Assembly (NCBI GenBank): GCA_018648945.1
Contig: JABGQJ010000004.1
Coordinates: 1 to 45,498 of the forward strand
Source: Victivallales bacterium
GTDB lineage: Bacteria; Verrucomicrobiota; Lentisphaeria; Oligosphaerales; Lenti-02
Length of the DNA stretch: 45,498 nt
Direction: 5' to 3'
In this document: one piece after another, positions 18,001-25,476 of the stretch
How positions within the stretch are numbered: the first letter of the stretch is position 1
Layout: the number at the start of each line of letters is the position of its first letter
Translations under genes and position numbers: made by a program
The notes under the pieces: generated by a model
Told to the model about the DNA's origin: nothing
Databases searched by the model: none
What the model saw: the letters and a program-made list of their open reading frames with translations, nothing else

Positions 18001-19645
18001 CGCCGTCGCCCCCAGGCCACCCCCGCGGGGCGCGGAAGAGACCGCAGGCGTCAGGGAACTGAAGCAGCTTTGGTCTTTCCTCGACCGTCCCGAGGGGCAT
18101 CTGGTCACCGCCAACGCCAAGGCGTCAAACCGCGTGGACGCCGGTCTGCGTCTCACCTGCTCGCCTGACCCCCGCGAGCTTAATCCCTTTGGCGGCAAGG
18201 TGGGCGGGAACACAACCGCGAACCTCTTCGACGGCGTTCTCCTCGGCGTGCCCGCCGCCACCCAGTGGGCATCCGACCAGGAGGTAACCCTTGACCTGGT
18301 GTTCGAGAAACCCGTGGACCTGCTGAATTGCCAGCTCGACGCGTGGTTTGCCACCTCCTCCAGCAAGGGCGATATCTTCCAGTTGGCCCGCATTCGCATT
18401 TTGGGGGGCAGCGGCCCTGCTGACCTCAAGCCCCTGATCGATCAGCGCGACGAGAAGATCCATCCGAGCTGGGGGACGCCGGTTCGCCACGACCTGCCTC
18501 TCGCCGGGTCCGTTCGCCACCTGCGCCTGATCCTGACGCCGCGCCCCGGCACCGGCGTCTACCTCGCCGAACTGCAGCTGCTGGCCAAGGGCGCGTGGCT
18601 CGACCAACGGCGTCTGGCTGGCGGCAAGCCCGGCGATCCCTACCTCTGCGCTGTGCTTGATGACCTCGATGGCGATGGCAGGGACGATATCGTGCTCGGT
18701 GGCAGCTCCGGAGCCCTGCTGCGGCTCGATGACCAGGGGAAGCTGGTGGTTCGCATGGACTGTCGCCGCGCCGTCCGCGCCCTCGCCGCGGTGGACTTCG
18801 CGGGCAACGGCACGCGCACCTTGGTGGCAGGCGGCGACGATGCCTGCGTGTTCGGCTTCGCTCTCGACGGCAAAGCTCTCTGGGAATACCCCATTCCGGT
18901 CTACAAGAGGCGTGGCGTGGTCCGTGTTCTCACCCCCATGCAGACTGCCAAGGGGCAGGTGGTGTTGGCGGGCGCGGACAACTGGCGCTTCCACGCCCTC
19001 GACGGCAAGGGGGAGTACCTTTGGCATTTCGAGACCGTGCACTCCTCGACGGCAGCTTGTGTTGCCGACCTCGATGGTGATGGCGCCCAGGAAGCCCTGC
19101 TGGGCACCTCCTACTACTGGTGGACGGCCGTGGATCAGGCCGGCAAGCAGCGCTGGCGCTACCGCACTCGCGGTGGCCCCGGCAGCAATGTGATCGCCGC
19201 CGCCGATTTGGACGGCGACGGCAAGCAAGAGGCCTTCTTCGGCGGGGAAGACACCCTTATCCAGGCCGCGAATGGCGACGGCAAGCCCCTCTGGCAGTTC
19301 AATGCAGGCGATGAGGTGACTGGCTTGCTCTGCCAGGATCTGGACGGCGATGGCACGCCCGAAGTGGTTGCGTCCTCCCTGTCCTTCAATGTCTATGCGC
19401 TCGACGGCAAAGGGCAGGTGGTCTGGCGGACGGACCTCGGGGCACCGGTGTCCCACTTGGCCGCATTGCCCGGCCCCACCTTGGCCGTGACCTGCGCCGA
19501 TGGGACCGTGGCTGTGCTTGATGCCAAGGGAACCGTGGTCGCCCGCGGCCATGTGCCGGGCGCTCCCTCCGCCTTGGCCACCCGAGGCAACCGCTTGCTG
19601 GTCACCGACGAAGTGGGCCATGCCACGCTATTCGAGATGAGGTAG
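15020..19645 (+). CDS. Secreted heparinase II/III-like protein with FG-GAP/VCBS propeller
   Basis: This is a 1541-residue protein with a signal peptide (MRSMLLLALLVPLSMLAKE). Residues about 25-185 look like a carbohydrate-binding jelly roll. Residues about 195-320 resemble the N-terminal domain of alpha-glucuronidases (PEAAGWQELGDELVTMF, VVLGASDLAGAKLAVAEFAKQL). An (alpha/alpha) toroid spans about 330-640. A heparinase II/III-type beta domain follows, with GGHGHRDANAVLQW near residue 690. Residues about 1070-1195 resemble an F5/8-type discoidin domain. From 1210 to the end there are at least four repeats with calcium-type DLDGDGxxE loops, which are FG-GAP/VCBS blades also resembling PQQ-type blades. 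Lyase activity is inferred. AAGGA precedes the ATG at 15020. The gene is divergent from DUF6785 and ends at a strong hairpin. Confidence 0.75.
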   Translation: MRSMLLLALLVPLSMLAKEPPPIPGMTPVTVKNLSFEEGFEKGVPVGWAAYKSASPQRRRELVPVGEGKALKLIDEDDTEEIGIQQLFPVKPKLHYQLSAKAKAVPGAASGSWYLQLRFLPSNRLGQVTLEAGKDGFVTSYVGVSAPADTTHARIYIYSSRQAVTSILVDDLQLGGAKITDIADLERVRPRVTETPLTSVQVVVPEAAGWQELGDELVTMFEKATGIRPKRVTPKAAAAAMPAQVVSVLLGNVGNNRAFLFPYSHGLTFADGLMPGPAGYDVRTVHDPFGNGTNMVVLGASDLAGAKLAVAEFAKQLQPGIKSLPPVFAAKLEGMAAKSWGRPFTEKLGEAWVEKQHKSAEKALKAGMHTGLFRYADGLGSNYALTRRPEYAQMFVWMIQRAHEHYLTKPTTYGGPWGMDSDFRIYKVFPAWDAVEECPALTDAQRLEVTKILYHWISDLAHKGRAHGTSVRFNHTTFPALGCFYAGEYFWNHYEAWQGKLWLDQAKEVFEFQIATTKPHCDCNSYQWLTIDHVMLYSMAAGDLTHFEKGCARQNADFVVLNMNGLGYQAPYGDVGGWMCWGPSIEVLRKAYWYDRDPKVGWALQRKTSIRDRPMLRGYNLPVTDTTPPSELAGLNVWPLTRPWYDTFDKEGDPDFSLTFDKVSFRDGFDPQSTYLLLDGLARGGHGHRDANAVLQWTQNDRIWLADTDYIKSLPKHHNTLLILKDGQSGPLPGFAEMQVSTDLPGMAISATKMSGYAGMDWTRTIFWLKNGYFVAVDRVQAREAGDYSVRAIWQTLGNCQLKDGALDVEQHEQYARIALSDNTTPLLSLDHEQASNWNSYPHVDDPTIQALQGIVRAKLNAGQSRTFATLLHASGDEPSELRLRWLGDSAFAVVGGNEPLVLAVGDEKGRIDLGEMGTFSAQALALNPRRAWAANFRSVSNEAMSKQVPTPINMTIDLANGQTHIQTDAGTRTDTWELDTRPDEVAEAMGGLLAVAPRPPPRGAEETAGVRELKQLWSFLDRPEGHLVTANAKASNRVDAGLRLTCSPDPRELNPFGGKVGGNTTANLFDGVLLGVPAATQWASDQEVTLDLVFEKPVDLLNCQLDAWFATSSSKGDIFQLARIRILGGSGPADLKPLIDQRDEKIHPSWGTPVRHDLPLAGSVRHLRLILTPRPGTGVYLAELQLLAKGAWLDQRRLAGGKPGDPYLCAVLDDLDGDGRDDIVLGGSSGALLRLDDQGKLVVRMDCRRAVRALAAVDFAGNGTRTLVAGGDDACVFGFALDGKALWEYPIPVYKRRGVVRVLTPMQTAKGQVVLAGADNWRFHALDGKGEYLWHFETVHSSTAACVADLDGDGAQEALLGTSYYWWTAVDQAGKQRWRYRTRGGPGSNVIAAADLDGDGKQEAFFGGEDTLIQAANGDGKPLWQFNAGDEVTGLLCQDLDGDGTPEVVASSLSFNVYALDGKGQVVWRTDLGAPVSHLAALPGPTLAVTCADGTVAVLDAKGTVVARGHVPGAPSALATRGNRLLVTDEVGHATLFEMR

Positions 19646-19655
19646 CCCGAACGCA

Positions 19656-19692
19656 ACGCGCCGCCGACCGGGGGTCCGGTGCGGCGGCGCGT
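19656..19692. terminator. Strong bidirectional stem-loop terminator
   Basis: An 11-base stem, ACGCGCCGCCG pairing with CGGCGGCGCGT, is extended inward by ACCGG/CCGGT after a one-base bulge, giving 16 pairs around a four-base loop. It lies between the convergent ends of the heparinase-like gene (19645) and the isomerase gene (19711). Confidence 0.7.
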
Positions 19693-19710
19693 GTGGGTCA
19701 GGGGGAGTGG

Positions 19711-20583
19711 CTACGCCATCTCGACGAAGCGGCGGAGGTTGTCGTGGCCGATCTGGATGCCGGACAGGACCTCTTCCATGCCTTCGAATTCGATGGAGAG
19801 GACGCCGTCGAAGCCGCCCTTCTTCATGATGCGGATGCATTGGACAACTGGCACATTTCCATGGCCGATGATCGCGCCGCGACGGTAGTTGCCGGCGCGG
19901 GTGAGGGCCCAGCCCTGGCCGGGGAAGACACCCGTGCCGGGCTTCAGGTGGAAGTCCTTGGCATGGCAGTGGAAGGCATAGGGGAGCAGGCGACCGACCG
20001 CCATCGCGGGATCATCGTCCACGCAGATGAAGTTGCCCATGTCCACGAGGACGCCGAAGTTCGGGTGGTCGACGGCGGTGACCAGGGCCTCGACCCGGAT
20101 GCTGTCCTGGCAGAAGAGACCGTGGTTCTCGACCATGGTCTTGATGCCCTTCGTGGCGGCATACTCGGTGACGGCGCGGCAACCCTTGGCGAGGCGCGGA
20201 ATGGCGGCCGCAAAGCTCTTCGGACCGACGTGGTCGGCGGCAAAGCCGCCGGTGGCGTCGTGGCGCATGCCGGGAACGCCGAGGATCACGGCGATATCGA
20301 CTTCGGTCTTGACCCGTTCGATTTCGGCGTCAATGTCGCCGCCGGAGCCCTTGAGGAAGTCGGCGCCGATGGTGTAGTTGGCGATCTCGATGCCGACCTT
20401 CTCGGCCTCGGCCTTCAGTTCGGCGGCGAATCCGGCCAGGGTCTTGCCCTCGGGCACGGCGATGGTTGAGAATTCGATGACATCGAAGCCCATTTCCTTG
20501 GCCTTCGCAATCACCTCGATCTGCTGCATCTGGCCACTGCGGACCAAGCGACTGTAGCTGTAGGAACTCACACCAATCTTCAT
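19711..20583 (-). CDS. Sugar phosphate isomerase/epimerase (xylose isomerase-like TIM barrel)
   Basis: This is a 290-residue cytoplasmic TIM-barrel protein of the AP endonuclease 2/xylose isomerase-like family. Metal-site elements are readable at the expected strand ends: Glu in MGFDVIEFST, TMVENHG, GVLVDMGNF, FHCHAKDF and LSIEFEG. The length is typical of the family. The N-terminus MKIGVSSYSYSRL is also typical and fixes the start at 20583. Proteins of this kind isomerise or epimerise sugars or cyclitols and are often encoded beside Gfo/Idh/MocA dehydrogenases, as here. The exact substrate is unknown. It is the last gene of a four-gene minus-strand cluster and ends against a strong terminator. 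Confidence 0.88.
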   Translation of the reverse strand: MKIGVSSYSYSRLVRSGQMQQIEVIAKAKEMGFDVIEFSTIAVPEGKTLAGFAAELKAEAEKVGIEIANYTIGADFLKGSGGDIDAEIERVKTEVDIAVILGVPGMRHDATGGFAADHVGPKSFAAAIPRLAKGCRAVTEYAATKGIKTMVENHGLFCQDSIRVEALVTAVDHPNFGVLVDMGNFICVDDDPAMAVGRLLPYAFHCHAKDFHLKPGTGVFPGQGWALTRAGNYRRGAIIGHGNVPVVQCIRIMKKGGFDGVLSIEFEGMEEVLSGIQIGHDNLRRFVEMA

Positions 20584-20668
20584 GACACGATCTCCGATGG
20601 TTCTGGGTTAGTCTACTTGCATTGTGTTCGTGATACGCGCTTCTTGCTGTTCTCTTCCTCTTCGTTCC

Positions 20669-20710
20669 GACTCCTGACTCCTGGCTCCTGAATTCTGAAT
20701 TCTGAATTCA
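20669..20710. repeat. Heptanucleotide tandem array (six units)
   Basis: Six uninterrupted 7-base units fill 42 bases. The first three are of GACTCCT type (the third begins GG), and the last three are of GAATTCT type (the last ends in A). The array lies in the gap between the Gfo/Idh/MocA and isomerase genes, and its last unit ends nine bases from the Gfo/Idh/MocA stop codon. It resembles the short heptamer repeats known from cyanobacteria and some other bacteria. Confidence 0.75.
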
Positions 20711-20718
20711 GCCTCCCC

Positions 20719-21744
20719 CTAGCAGCTCTCTTCGCCGGCAAAGGCCGGGATGTCGATCCACTTGCCGGACTCGCTGGATTCCTGGGCACCCAGGCAGAGA
20801 GCGAGGGCGCGGCGACCGTATTCGCCGGGAGTCCAGGATGGCTCCTCGCCCTTGATGGCGCGGGCGAAGACGGTCTGGCTGTTCGGTTGCGGGACAGCTG
20901 CAAGGGTGGTCTCGCCACCCTCGGCCCCATCCTGCCACAGCTCGACGATATTGCCTTTGAAGCCCATGCGGATGCGCCCCTTGGTGCCGTAGATCTCCAG
21001 GAAGCCAGCGCCGCCGGGGAGAGTCCAGGAAAGCTCGAGCACGCCGGTGCCGCCGTTGGCATAGCGGTAGAGGGCACTGATGTTGTCGGGTACATCGATA
21101 TCGGGCAGACGCGTGTCCACCAGGCCGGCGACCTTGGTGGCCGGGCCCATGACCTGGCGCATAAGGTCGGCCATGTGGATGCCGATATCCACCAGCATGC
21201 CGCCTTCGTGCTTTTTCTGGACAAACCAGTCGGCCCCGGGGCTCCAGCCCTTGTTGGGCGTGCCGTTGCCCGCGCGGATGCAGCGGATGTGGAAGGGCTC
21301 GCCGATGGCCCCTTCTTCGACCTTGTTGACGATGGTCCGGTAGGGAGCGCTATAGCGGATGCTCTGGTTGATCTGCAGCACGACCCCTGCCTGCTTCGCG
21401 GCCTCGATCATTTGGGTGCACTGAGCGAGGGAGCCTGCCATGGGCTTCTCGCAAAGCACGTGCAGGCCAGCCTTGCAGGCGGCCATGGTCTGGGGGAAAT
21501 GGCAGTCGTTCGGGGTGCAGATGGCAACGGCATCGACTAGCCCGGAGGCAAAGAGGTCGGTGTCCTTCTCGAACCGCGCGGCATCTTGCAGGTCGAACTC
21601 CTCGGCCTTCTCAGCCATGCGCTCGGGGAGGACATCACAGAGGGCGGTCACCTTCCAGCCACCGGCGCTGCGGAAGCCTGGCAGGTGGTTCTTCTTGGCG
21701 ATCATGCCACAGCCAACGATACCAACGCGAAGTACGTCCGACAT
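20719..21744 (-). CDS. Gfo/Idh/MocA-family NAD(P)-dependent oxidoreductase
   Basis: This is a 341-residue, two-domain dehydrogenase. The nucleotide-binding fold has GCGMIA at 11-16 after a short beta strand (RVGIV). CTPND at 76-80 and the family marker CEKPMAG at 98-104 follow, the Lys being the conserved active-site/cofactor residue. The C-terminal alpha/beta domain contains GADWFVQKKHEGGMLVDIGIH with a His typical of the catalytic triad. Such enzymes oxidise or reduce sugars, inositols or modified glycans. AAGGAG lies nine bases before ATG 21744. The neighbours (isomerase downstream, glycyl radical enzyme upstream) suggest one catabolic pathway. A promoter candidate lies at 21797-21824. Confidence 0.92.
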   Translation of the reverse strand: MSDVLRVGIVGCGMIAKKNHLPGFRSAGGWKVTALCDVLPERMAEKAEEFDLQDAARFEKDTDLFASGLVDAVAICTPNDCHFPQTMAACKAGLHVLCEKPMAGSLAQCTQMIEAAKQAGVVLQINQSIRYSAPYRTIVNKVEEGAIGEPFHIRCIRAGNGTPNKGWSPGADWFVQKKHEGGMLVDIGIHMADLMRQVMGPATKVAGLVDTRLPDIDVPDNISALYRYANGGTGVLELSWTLPGGAGFLEIYGTKGRIRMGFKGNIVELWQDGAEGGETTLAAVPQPNSQTVFARAIKGEEPSWTPGEYGRRALALCLGAQESSESGKWIDIPAFAGEESC

Positions 21745-21796
21745 CCGTCATTACTCCTTGTGGGTCCAACCAGAACACGGGGAGGGCAACTGGCGA

Positions 21797-21824
21797 ACCA
21801 TACCCGCCCGACGAGCGATGTCAT
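21797..21824 (-). promoter_or_regulatory. Sigma-70-like promoter of the Gfo/Idh/MocA gene
   Basis: On the minus strand ATGACA (21824-21819, 5 of 6) is followed after 16 bases by TATGGT (21802-21797, 4 of 6), about 50 bases before ATG 21744. If used, the dehydrogenase and isomerase form a unit separable from the upstream glycyl radical enzyme. Confidence 0.35.
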
Positions 21825-21900
21825 GTGGCCACGCGGCAGTTTTCGGGAGAATGGGCAGCGGAAGCGAACGTGCTTGCGCCCCATCGCCGCTTTGTGCTCT

Positions 21901-21943
21901 GTCCATCGTCCATCACGTCCATGCGGTCCATGTCGTCCACCTT
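21901..21943. repeat. GTCCA-based 9-base tandem array
   Basis: A GTCCATC unit is followed by four 9-base units that each start with GTCCAT or GTCCAC and differ in the last three bases. On the minus strand this reads as repeated ATGGAC. It lies in the gap after the glycyl radical enzyme gene (stop at 21953). Confidence 0.65.
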
Positions 21944-21952
21944 GCCCCTCCC

Positions 21953-24013
21953 TCAGAGCCCCGCCTCAAAGCGGCTGACCATCTCCTGCTGGATGACCGG
22001 AGAGAGGGTGACGAAGCGGGCGCTGTACCCGCCCATGCGTACGAGCAGGTCAGCATGGGCTTCGGGCTGGGCGATGGCAGCGCGGAGCTTGGCAGCGGTG
22101 AGCCCGTTGACTTGGATTTGGAGCCCGCCTTCAGCGAAGTACGTGCGCAAAAGGCCCTGGAAGGCTCGGCGGGCGGGCAATGGGCGCAGGCTCTCGGCAT
22201 CGATGCTGAGGTCGAGGGCCTGGCCAGCGGCGAAGTCGCGCTGTGGCAGGCGAGCGGCGGACTGAGTGACGCTGGTATGGGCGCGGGGACGACCGAGGAG
22301 GGTTGGTCCCACGTTCTTGGCGAGAGGGTCACCGGCCCGGCGTCCATCCAGGCTGGCACCGTAGGCCGCACCGGCGGGGATGTGGGCATTGAGGGTATGG
22401 AAGGAGGGCAGGTATTGGGGACGGTCGGGAGAGTGGCGGCGAACGATGGCAGCGAACCGGTCGGCTAGTTCCCGAGCCAGGGCATCCACGGCGGCGTCAC
22501 CGTCGCCCACCTTGGGCAGACGGCGAATCTCAGCCAGCAGTTCATCGTGCCCAGCGAAGTCGGCTCGAGCGGCGGCGGTCAGTTCCGCCAGAGTGTGCTC
22601 GCCCCTCCCGAAATGGAGGGCGCGGATTGTGTGCAGGGCATCGGCGACGTTGACCAAGCCAAAGGCCTCGATGGTGCCTGCATGGTAGCGCGCGCCGCCG
22701 CCGGCCCGATCCATGCCTCTGGCGATGCAGTCGGCGGTAAGGGCGGAAAGATAGGGGTTGGGGAACTCGTCCGCGACCCGTGCAGTCTGTCGCCGGTTCC
22801 GGTCGATGCAGAGAGCAACGAACTCATCGACGTAGGCCATCACTTGATCGACCAGTTCCGGGAAAGTCGCATAGTTCCGGCGGGGAGTGGTAACCAAGGC
22901 CAGCGGCAGTTCCCCCACAAAGGGCCGCCCCGCATTCAGCGCCAGTTCGAGTGGCAGCAACCAGGTGACCACACCGGCCCACATGTCCGCGATTTCCGCG
23001 CCGGGCATCATCAGCCCCATGCAGCTGTTTGCGCACCACTCGGGAAGATTTGGTTCGGGCACACCTCGCCGCCGCAGGGCCTCGCGGCAGGGCTCCTCAC
23101 CGTAGAACGTGGGTTGCGACAGGCGCAGTAAGGCAGGATCGGTGAGCTGGTCAAGGTCGGCTTCTCTCATGCTGCCATGCACGCGGGCGGCCAGAATCGG
23201 CGCGGCGTCGTGGCGTTTCTCGACCACATCCACAATCAGCCGCGATAGGTCGTTGTAGAGATCTCCTCCGGTCGCATCTGCACCGCCCAGATTGAGGGCG
23301 CAGGCCGCATCGCCATAGCGGTTGAGCTTGGCGAAGAGAGCCCTCAGGAACGGGCGGGCCTGTTCGTTCCCCATGAAGTAGGGGAGGGCGTACTGGTCCA
23401 ACCGTCCCAGAGAGAGGGAGGATTGGCAGAGCTCGGAGATTCCTACGGCGGCATGGGTGAGCCACACAGCCTGCATGGCCTCGGCAAAGGTGCGCGCCGG
23501 TCCGCGCGGTACGCGCCGACAGCGGGCGGCGATCTCGGGCAAGGCCAGACTATCGGCCAGATCCGCAAAGCGCTCGGCCCAAGCGATCACGGCCTCCAGA
23601 GCCAGGGCCATGGCTTCGCGGTGGGCTCGGCGCTCGGGAACGGTCTCATTCGCGTTCCGTGTGCGGGCCTCGGCCGCTATGGCCGCAAGTCCCTTCTGAA
23701 GGACGAGTGGGTAGTCCACCGTGGTATGGGCGAGCGTGTAGCCAGCCCGGATATGCCAGCGATTGAGCGCCTGCCAAAGCTCCCCATCGGGAGCGCCGGG
23801 CAGGCCGGGAGCGGGCGGCGAGGCATCCGCCACCATCTCGCCGAAGGCGGGGCCGAAGTCACCCGCCAGCAGGTCGCCATCTGGGATGCCGACGGGGATG
23901 CCAGCCAGGACCGCGTGCAGCAACCGCGCTTCGCGCAAAGGCGCAGGTAGGGCGGCTAGTTCTGCGTAGGCGCTCGCGCGTAGCGCGCGAACCTGTTGCC
24001 AGAGATCAGCCAT
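21953..24013 (-). CDS. Divergent glycyl radical enzyme (pyruvate formate-lyase family)
   Basis: This is a 686-residue protein. The C-terminal glycyl radical loop is clear: RMGGYSARFVTLSP at 659-672, with Gly662 as the radical site. The active-site loop is EWCANSCMGLMMPG at 325-338, with Cys331 as the probable thiyl radical. The Cys-x-Glu that follows in dehydratase and lyase members (GCVE) is replaced by Cys-Met-Gly, so this is not a standard glycerol or choline type enzyme, and the CC pair of true PFL is also absent. The protein is somewhat shorter than PFL. It needs a radical-SAM activase, which is not in the window, and anaerobic conditions. The start at 24013 lies six bases past the URO-D-like stop, so translation is coupled. 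Substrate unknown. Confidence 0.82.
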   Translation of the reverse strand: MADLWQQVRALRASAYAELAALPAPLREARLLHAVLAGIPVGIPDGDLLAGDFGPAFGEMVADASPPAPGLPGAPDGELWQALNRWHIRAGYTLAHTTVDYPLVLQKGLAAIAAEARTRNANETVPERRAHREAMALALEAVIAWAERFADLADSLALPEIAARCRRVPRGPARTFAEAMQAVWLTHAAVGISELCQSSLSLGRLDQYALPYFMGNEQARPFLRALFAKLNRYGDAACALNLGGADATGGDLYNDLSRLIVDVVEKRHDAAPILAARVHGSMREADLDQLTDPALLRLSQPTFYGEEPCREALRRRGVPEPNLPEWCANSCMGLMMPGAEIADMWAGVVTWLLPLELALNAGRPFVGELPLALVTTPRRNYATFPELVDQVMAYVDEFVALCIDRNRRQTARVADEFPNPYLSALTADCIARGMDRAGGGARYHAGTIEAFGLVNVADALHTIRALHFGRGEHTLAELTAAARADFAGHDELLAEIRRLPKVGDGDAAVDALARELADRFAAIVRRHSPDRPQYLPSFHTLNAHIPAGAAYGASLDGRRAGDPLAKNVGPTLLGRPRAHTSVTQSAARLPQRDFAAGQALDLSIDAESLRPLPARRAFQGLLRTYFAEGGLQIQVNGLTAAKLRAAIAQPEAHADLLVRMGGYSARFVTLSPVIQQEMVSRFEAGL

Positions 24014-24019
24014 GGCCGA

Positions 24020-25000
24020 CTAGGCCTCCTCGGGAATCCCACAGCGGACGAACTCGTCGTAGGCCCACTGGTCCCATTCGGGCTCGACCCCGATCCCGTG
24101 CAGGTCGCCGTAGTTTTTGCTGATGAGCCCCCCCCGGAAGTTCTCCACCAGCCGTTTGGTCTCGGCTTCGATGAACTCGCGGTTGCCGGTGGGCAGTACC
24201 TTCTGGATGTCGCAGGGGGAGTAGAGCCCGACCCCGTGCTGGCGCAGTTTGGCGGCCAGTTCGGGCTGGTTGTAGACGGCAGGCTGATCAAATTGCAGGC
24301 AGTCGATCCCGGCCTCGCAGAGCGGATCCACGAGCTCCCAGTTATACCCGCAGGAATGCTGGATCACCTTCATGCCATGGGCGTGTGCACGGCTGGTAAG
24401 ACGCTCGTACAGTGGCCGGTAGATGTCGTTCCACATGGCGGGGCCGATGAGCACGCGATCCTGCACTCCAAGGTCCTCGCAGAAGAAGATGCCATCCATG
24501 CCCGCCTCGCCAAAGCGGTCGATCATCTCCTCGAAAACAGTCGTGACTCGATCATGCAGAATATCGATGCGCTCGCGTTCCAGGACGAGATCGGCGAAGT
24601 AGATCTCCATCTTGCGCATGTAGCGGCAGGTGGCGAAGGGCCAGCCAGGCATGCTGGCGACCTTGAAGCGGTCGGTATCCGAGGCACCCACCGCGCGGAC
24701 GGCTTCGTAGTAGTCCGGGTTGCCGAGGTCGGGCATCTCCAGCGTGTCCAGATCATCCCAGTCCTCCAGCACGGGTCGGAAGATCTCGCCGCCCTTGGAG
24801 AGACCGACCAGCCGGAACCACGTATTGCCCCAGATATCGGTGGAGTATTCGTAGTCTCCCTCGGTCCAGGTCTTCGTGGGAATCTGGTGGCGGCAGCCCC
24901 CGCCCGTGAAGTCGTTGCGCCGCCCGCCGCCGAAGGCAAAGCCGATGCGGTCGTCGCACTCGAACGCGATATTCGCCAGGATGATTTCGCGAGGTGTCAT
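24020..25000 (-). CDS. Uroporphyrinogen decarboxylase (URO-D) family protein
   Basis: This is a 326-residue TIM-barrel protein of the URO-D superfamily, which includes both haem-pathway decarboxylases and corrinoid or thiol methyltransferases (MtaA/MtbA type). Typical elements are MTPREIILANIAFECDDRIGF at the start, GIFFCEDLG at 170-178 and the metal-ligand-like IQHSCGYNWELVD at 213-225. Cys217 and other Cys/His residues favour the methyltransferase-like or unknown branch, not HemE. It leads the four-gene cluster and is coupled to the glycyl radical enzyme gene. AGGA lies upstream of ATG 25000. Homologues of this type are often found in sugar-catabolic clusters of PVC bacteria, where their role is not known. 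Confidence 0.8.
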   Translation of the reverse strand: MTPREIILANIAFECDDRIGFAFGGGRRNDFTGGGCRHQIPTKTWTEGDYEYSTDIWGNTWFRLVGLSKGGEIFRPVLEDWDDLDTLEMPDLGNPDYYEAVRAVGASDTDRFKVASMPGWPFATCRYMRKMEIYFADLVLERERIDILHDRVTTVFEEMIDRFGEAGMDGIFFCEDLGVQDRVLIGPAMWNDIYRPLYERLTSRAHAHGMKVIQHSCGYNWELVDPLCEAGIDCLQFDQPAVYNQPELAAKLRQHGVGLYSPCDIQKVLPTGNREFIEAETKRLVENFRGGLISKNYGDLHGIGVEPEWDQWAYDEFVRCGIPEEA

Positions 25001-25136
25001 GGGCGGGAGTCCTTTCGTGTGATCGGTCCTGCTCGCACTCTATCCCTGTCCATAGCCCATGGCCAGCCATGCATCGTCACTTCTCCGCGGCTGTTGGACG
25101 GTGCGGCTGCTCAAGGAACGTGCTCCCGATCCGGCC

Positions 25137-25418
25137 TTACCCCCCCAGACGCAGTTTCAGGCCAACGGCGAAGAGGGCAAACGCCGCCACGGTCAGGATC
25201 GCATCCAGGACCGTCTCGCGGTCGCCCCGCCAGAGCGCCAGCACACGACTGGCTAAGACCATCGAGACAGACAGGGCGATCTGTCTGTTGCGCAACGCAA
25301 TCACGTTGCTGATGGACGAGTAGACTGGGATCAGCATGCTCAGCCCCAGAAGAAGCAACAGGTGTTGCCCGAGTCTCAGGGCATGGCGGCGCATGGTGCC
25401 ATTCCGGCTATGACTCAT
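25137..25418 (-). CDS. Small membrane protein downstream of clpV
   Basis: This is a 93-residue protein with three hydrophobic stretches: HLLLLLGLSMLIPVYSSI, ALSVSMVLASRVLAL and ILTVAAFALFAVGLKL. Between them are charged loops (RNRQ, WRGDRET), a layout that favours inner-membrane insertion. The start is ATG 25418 with a weak GAGG, or ATG 25394. It is the last gene of the T6SS locus in transcription order but lies beyond a 9-base-pair hairpin after clpV. I recognise no family, and it does not resemble TssL or TssJ. It is a plausible gene because the hydrophobic pattern is coherent. Confidence 0.5.
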   Translation of the reverse strand: MSHSRNGTMRRHALRLGQHLLLLLGLSMLIPVYSSISNVIALRNRQIALSVSMVLASRVLALWRGDRETVLDAILTVAAFALFAVGLKLRLGG

Positions 25419-25434
25419 GGTTAACGGGCCTCAA

Positions 25435-25456
25435 GGGCGGGCCATACGGCCCGCCC
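25435..25456 (-). terminator. Stem-loop after clpV
   Basis: A perfect 9-base stem, GGGCGGGCC pairing with GGCCCGCCC, has a four-base loop. It lies 21 bases past the clpV stop codon and 17 bases before the small membrane protein start. The following bases are not T-rich. Confidence 0.55.
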
Positions 25457-25476
25457 CGACGGAGGCATGTCCGGGG

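Noticed and set aside
20669..20710. Possible CRISPR-like repeat array
   Set aside because: Units are seven bases with no spacers, and no cas genes are present.
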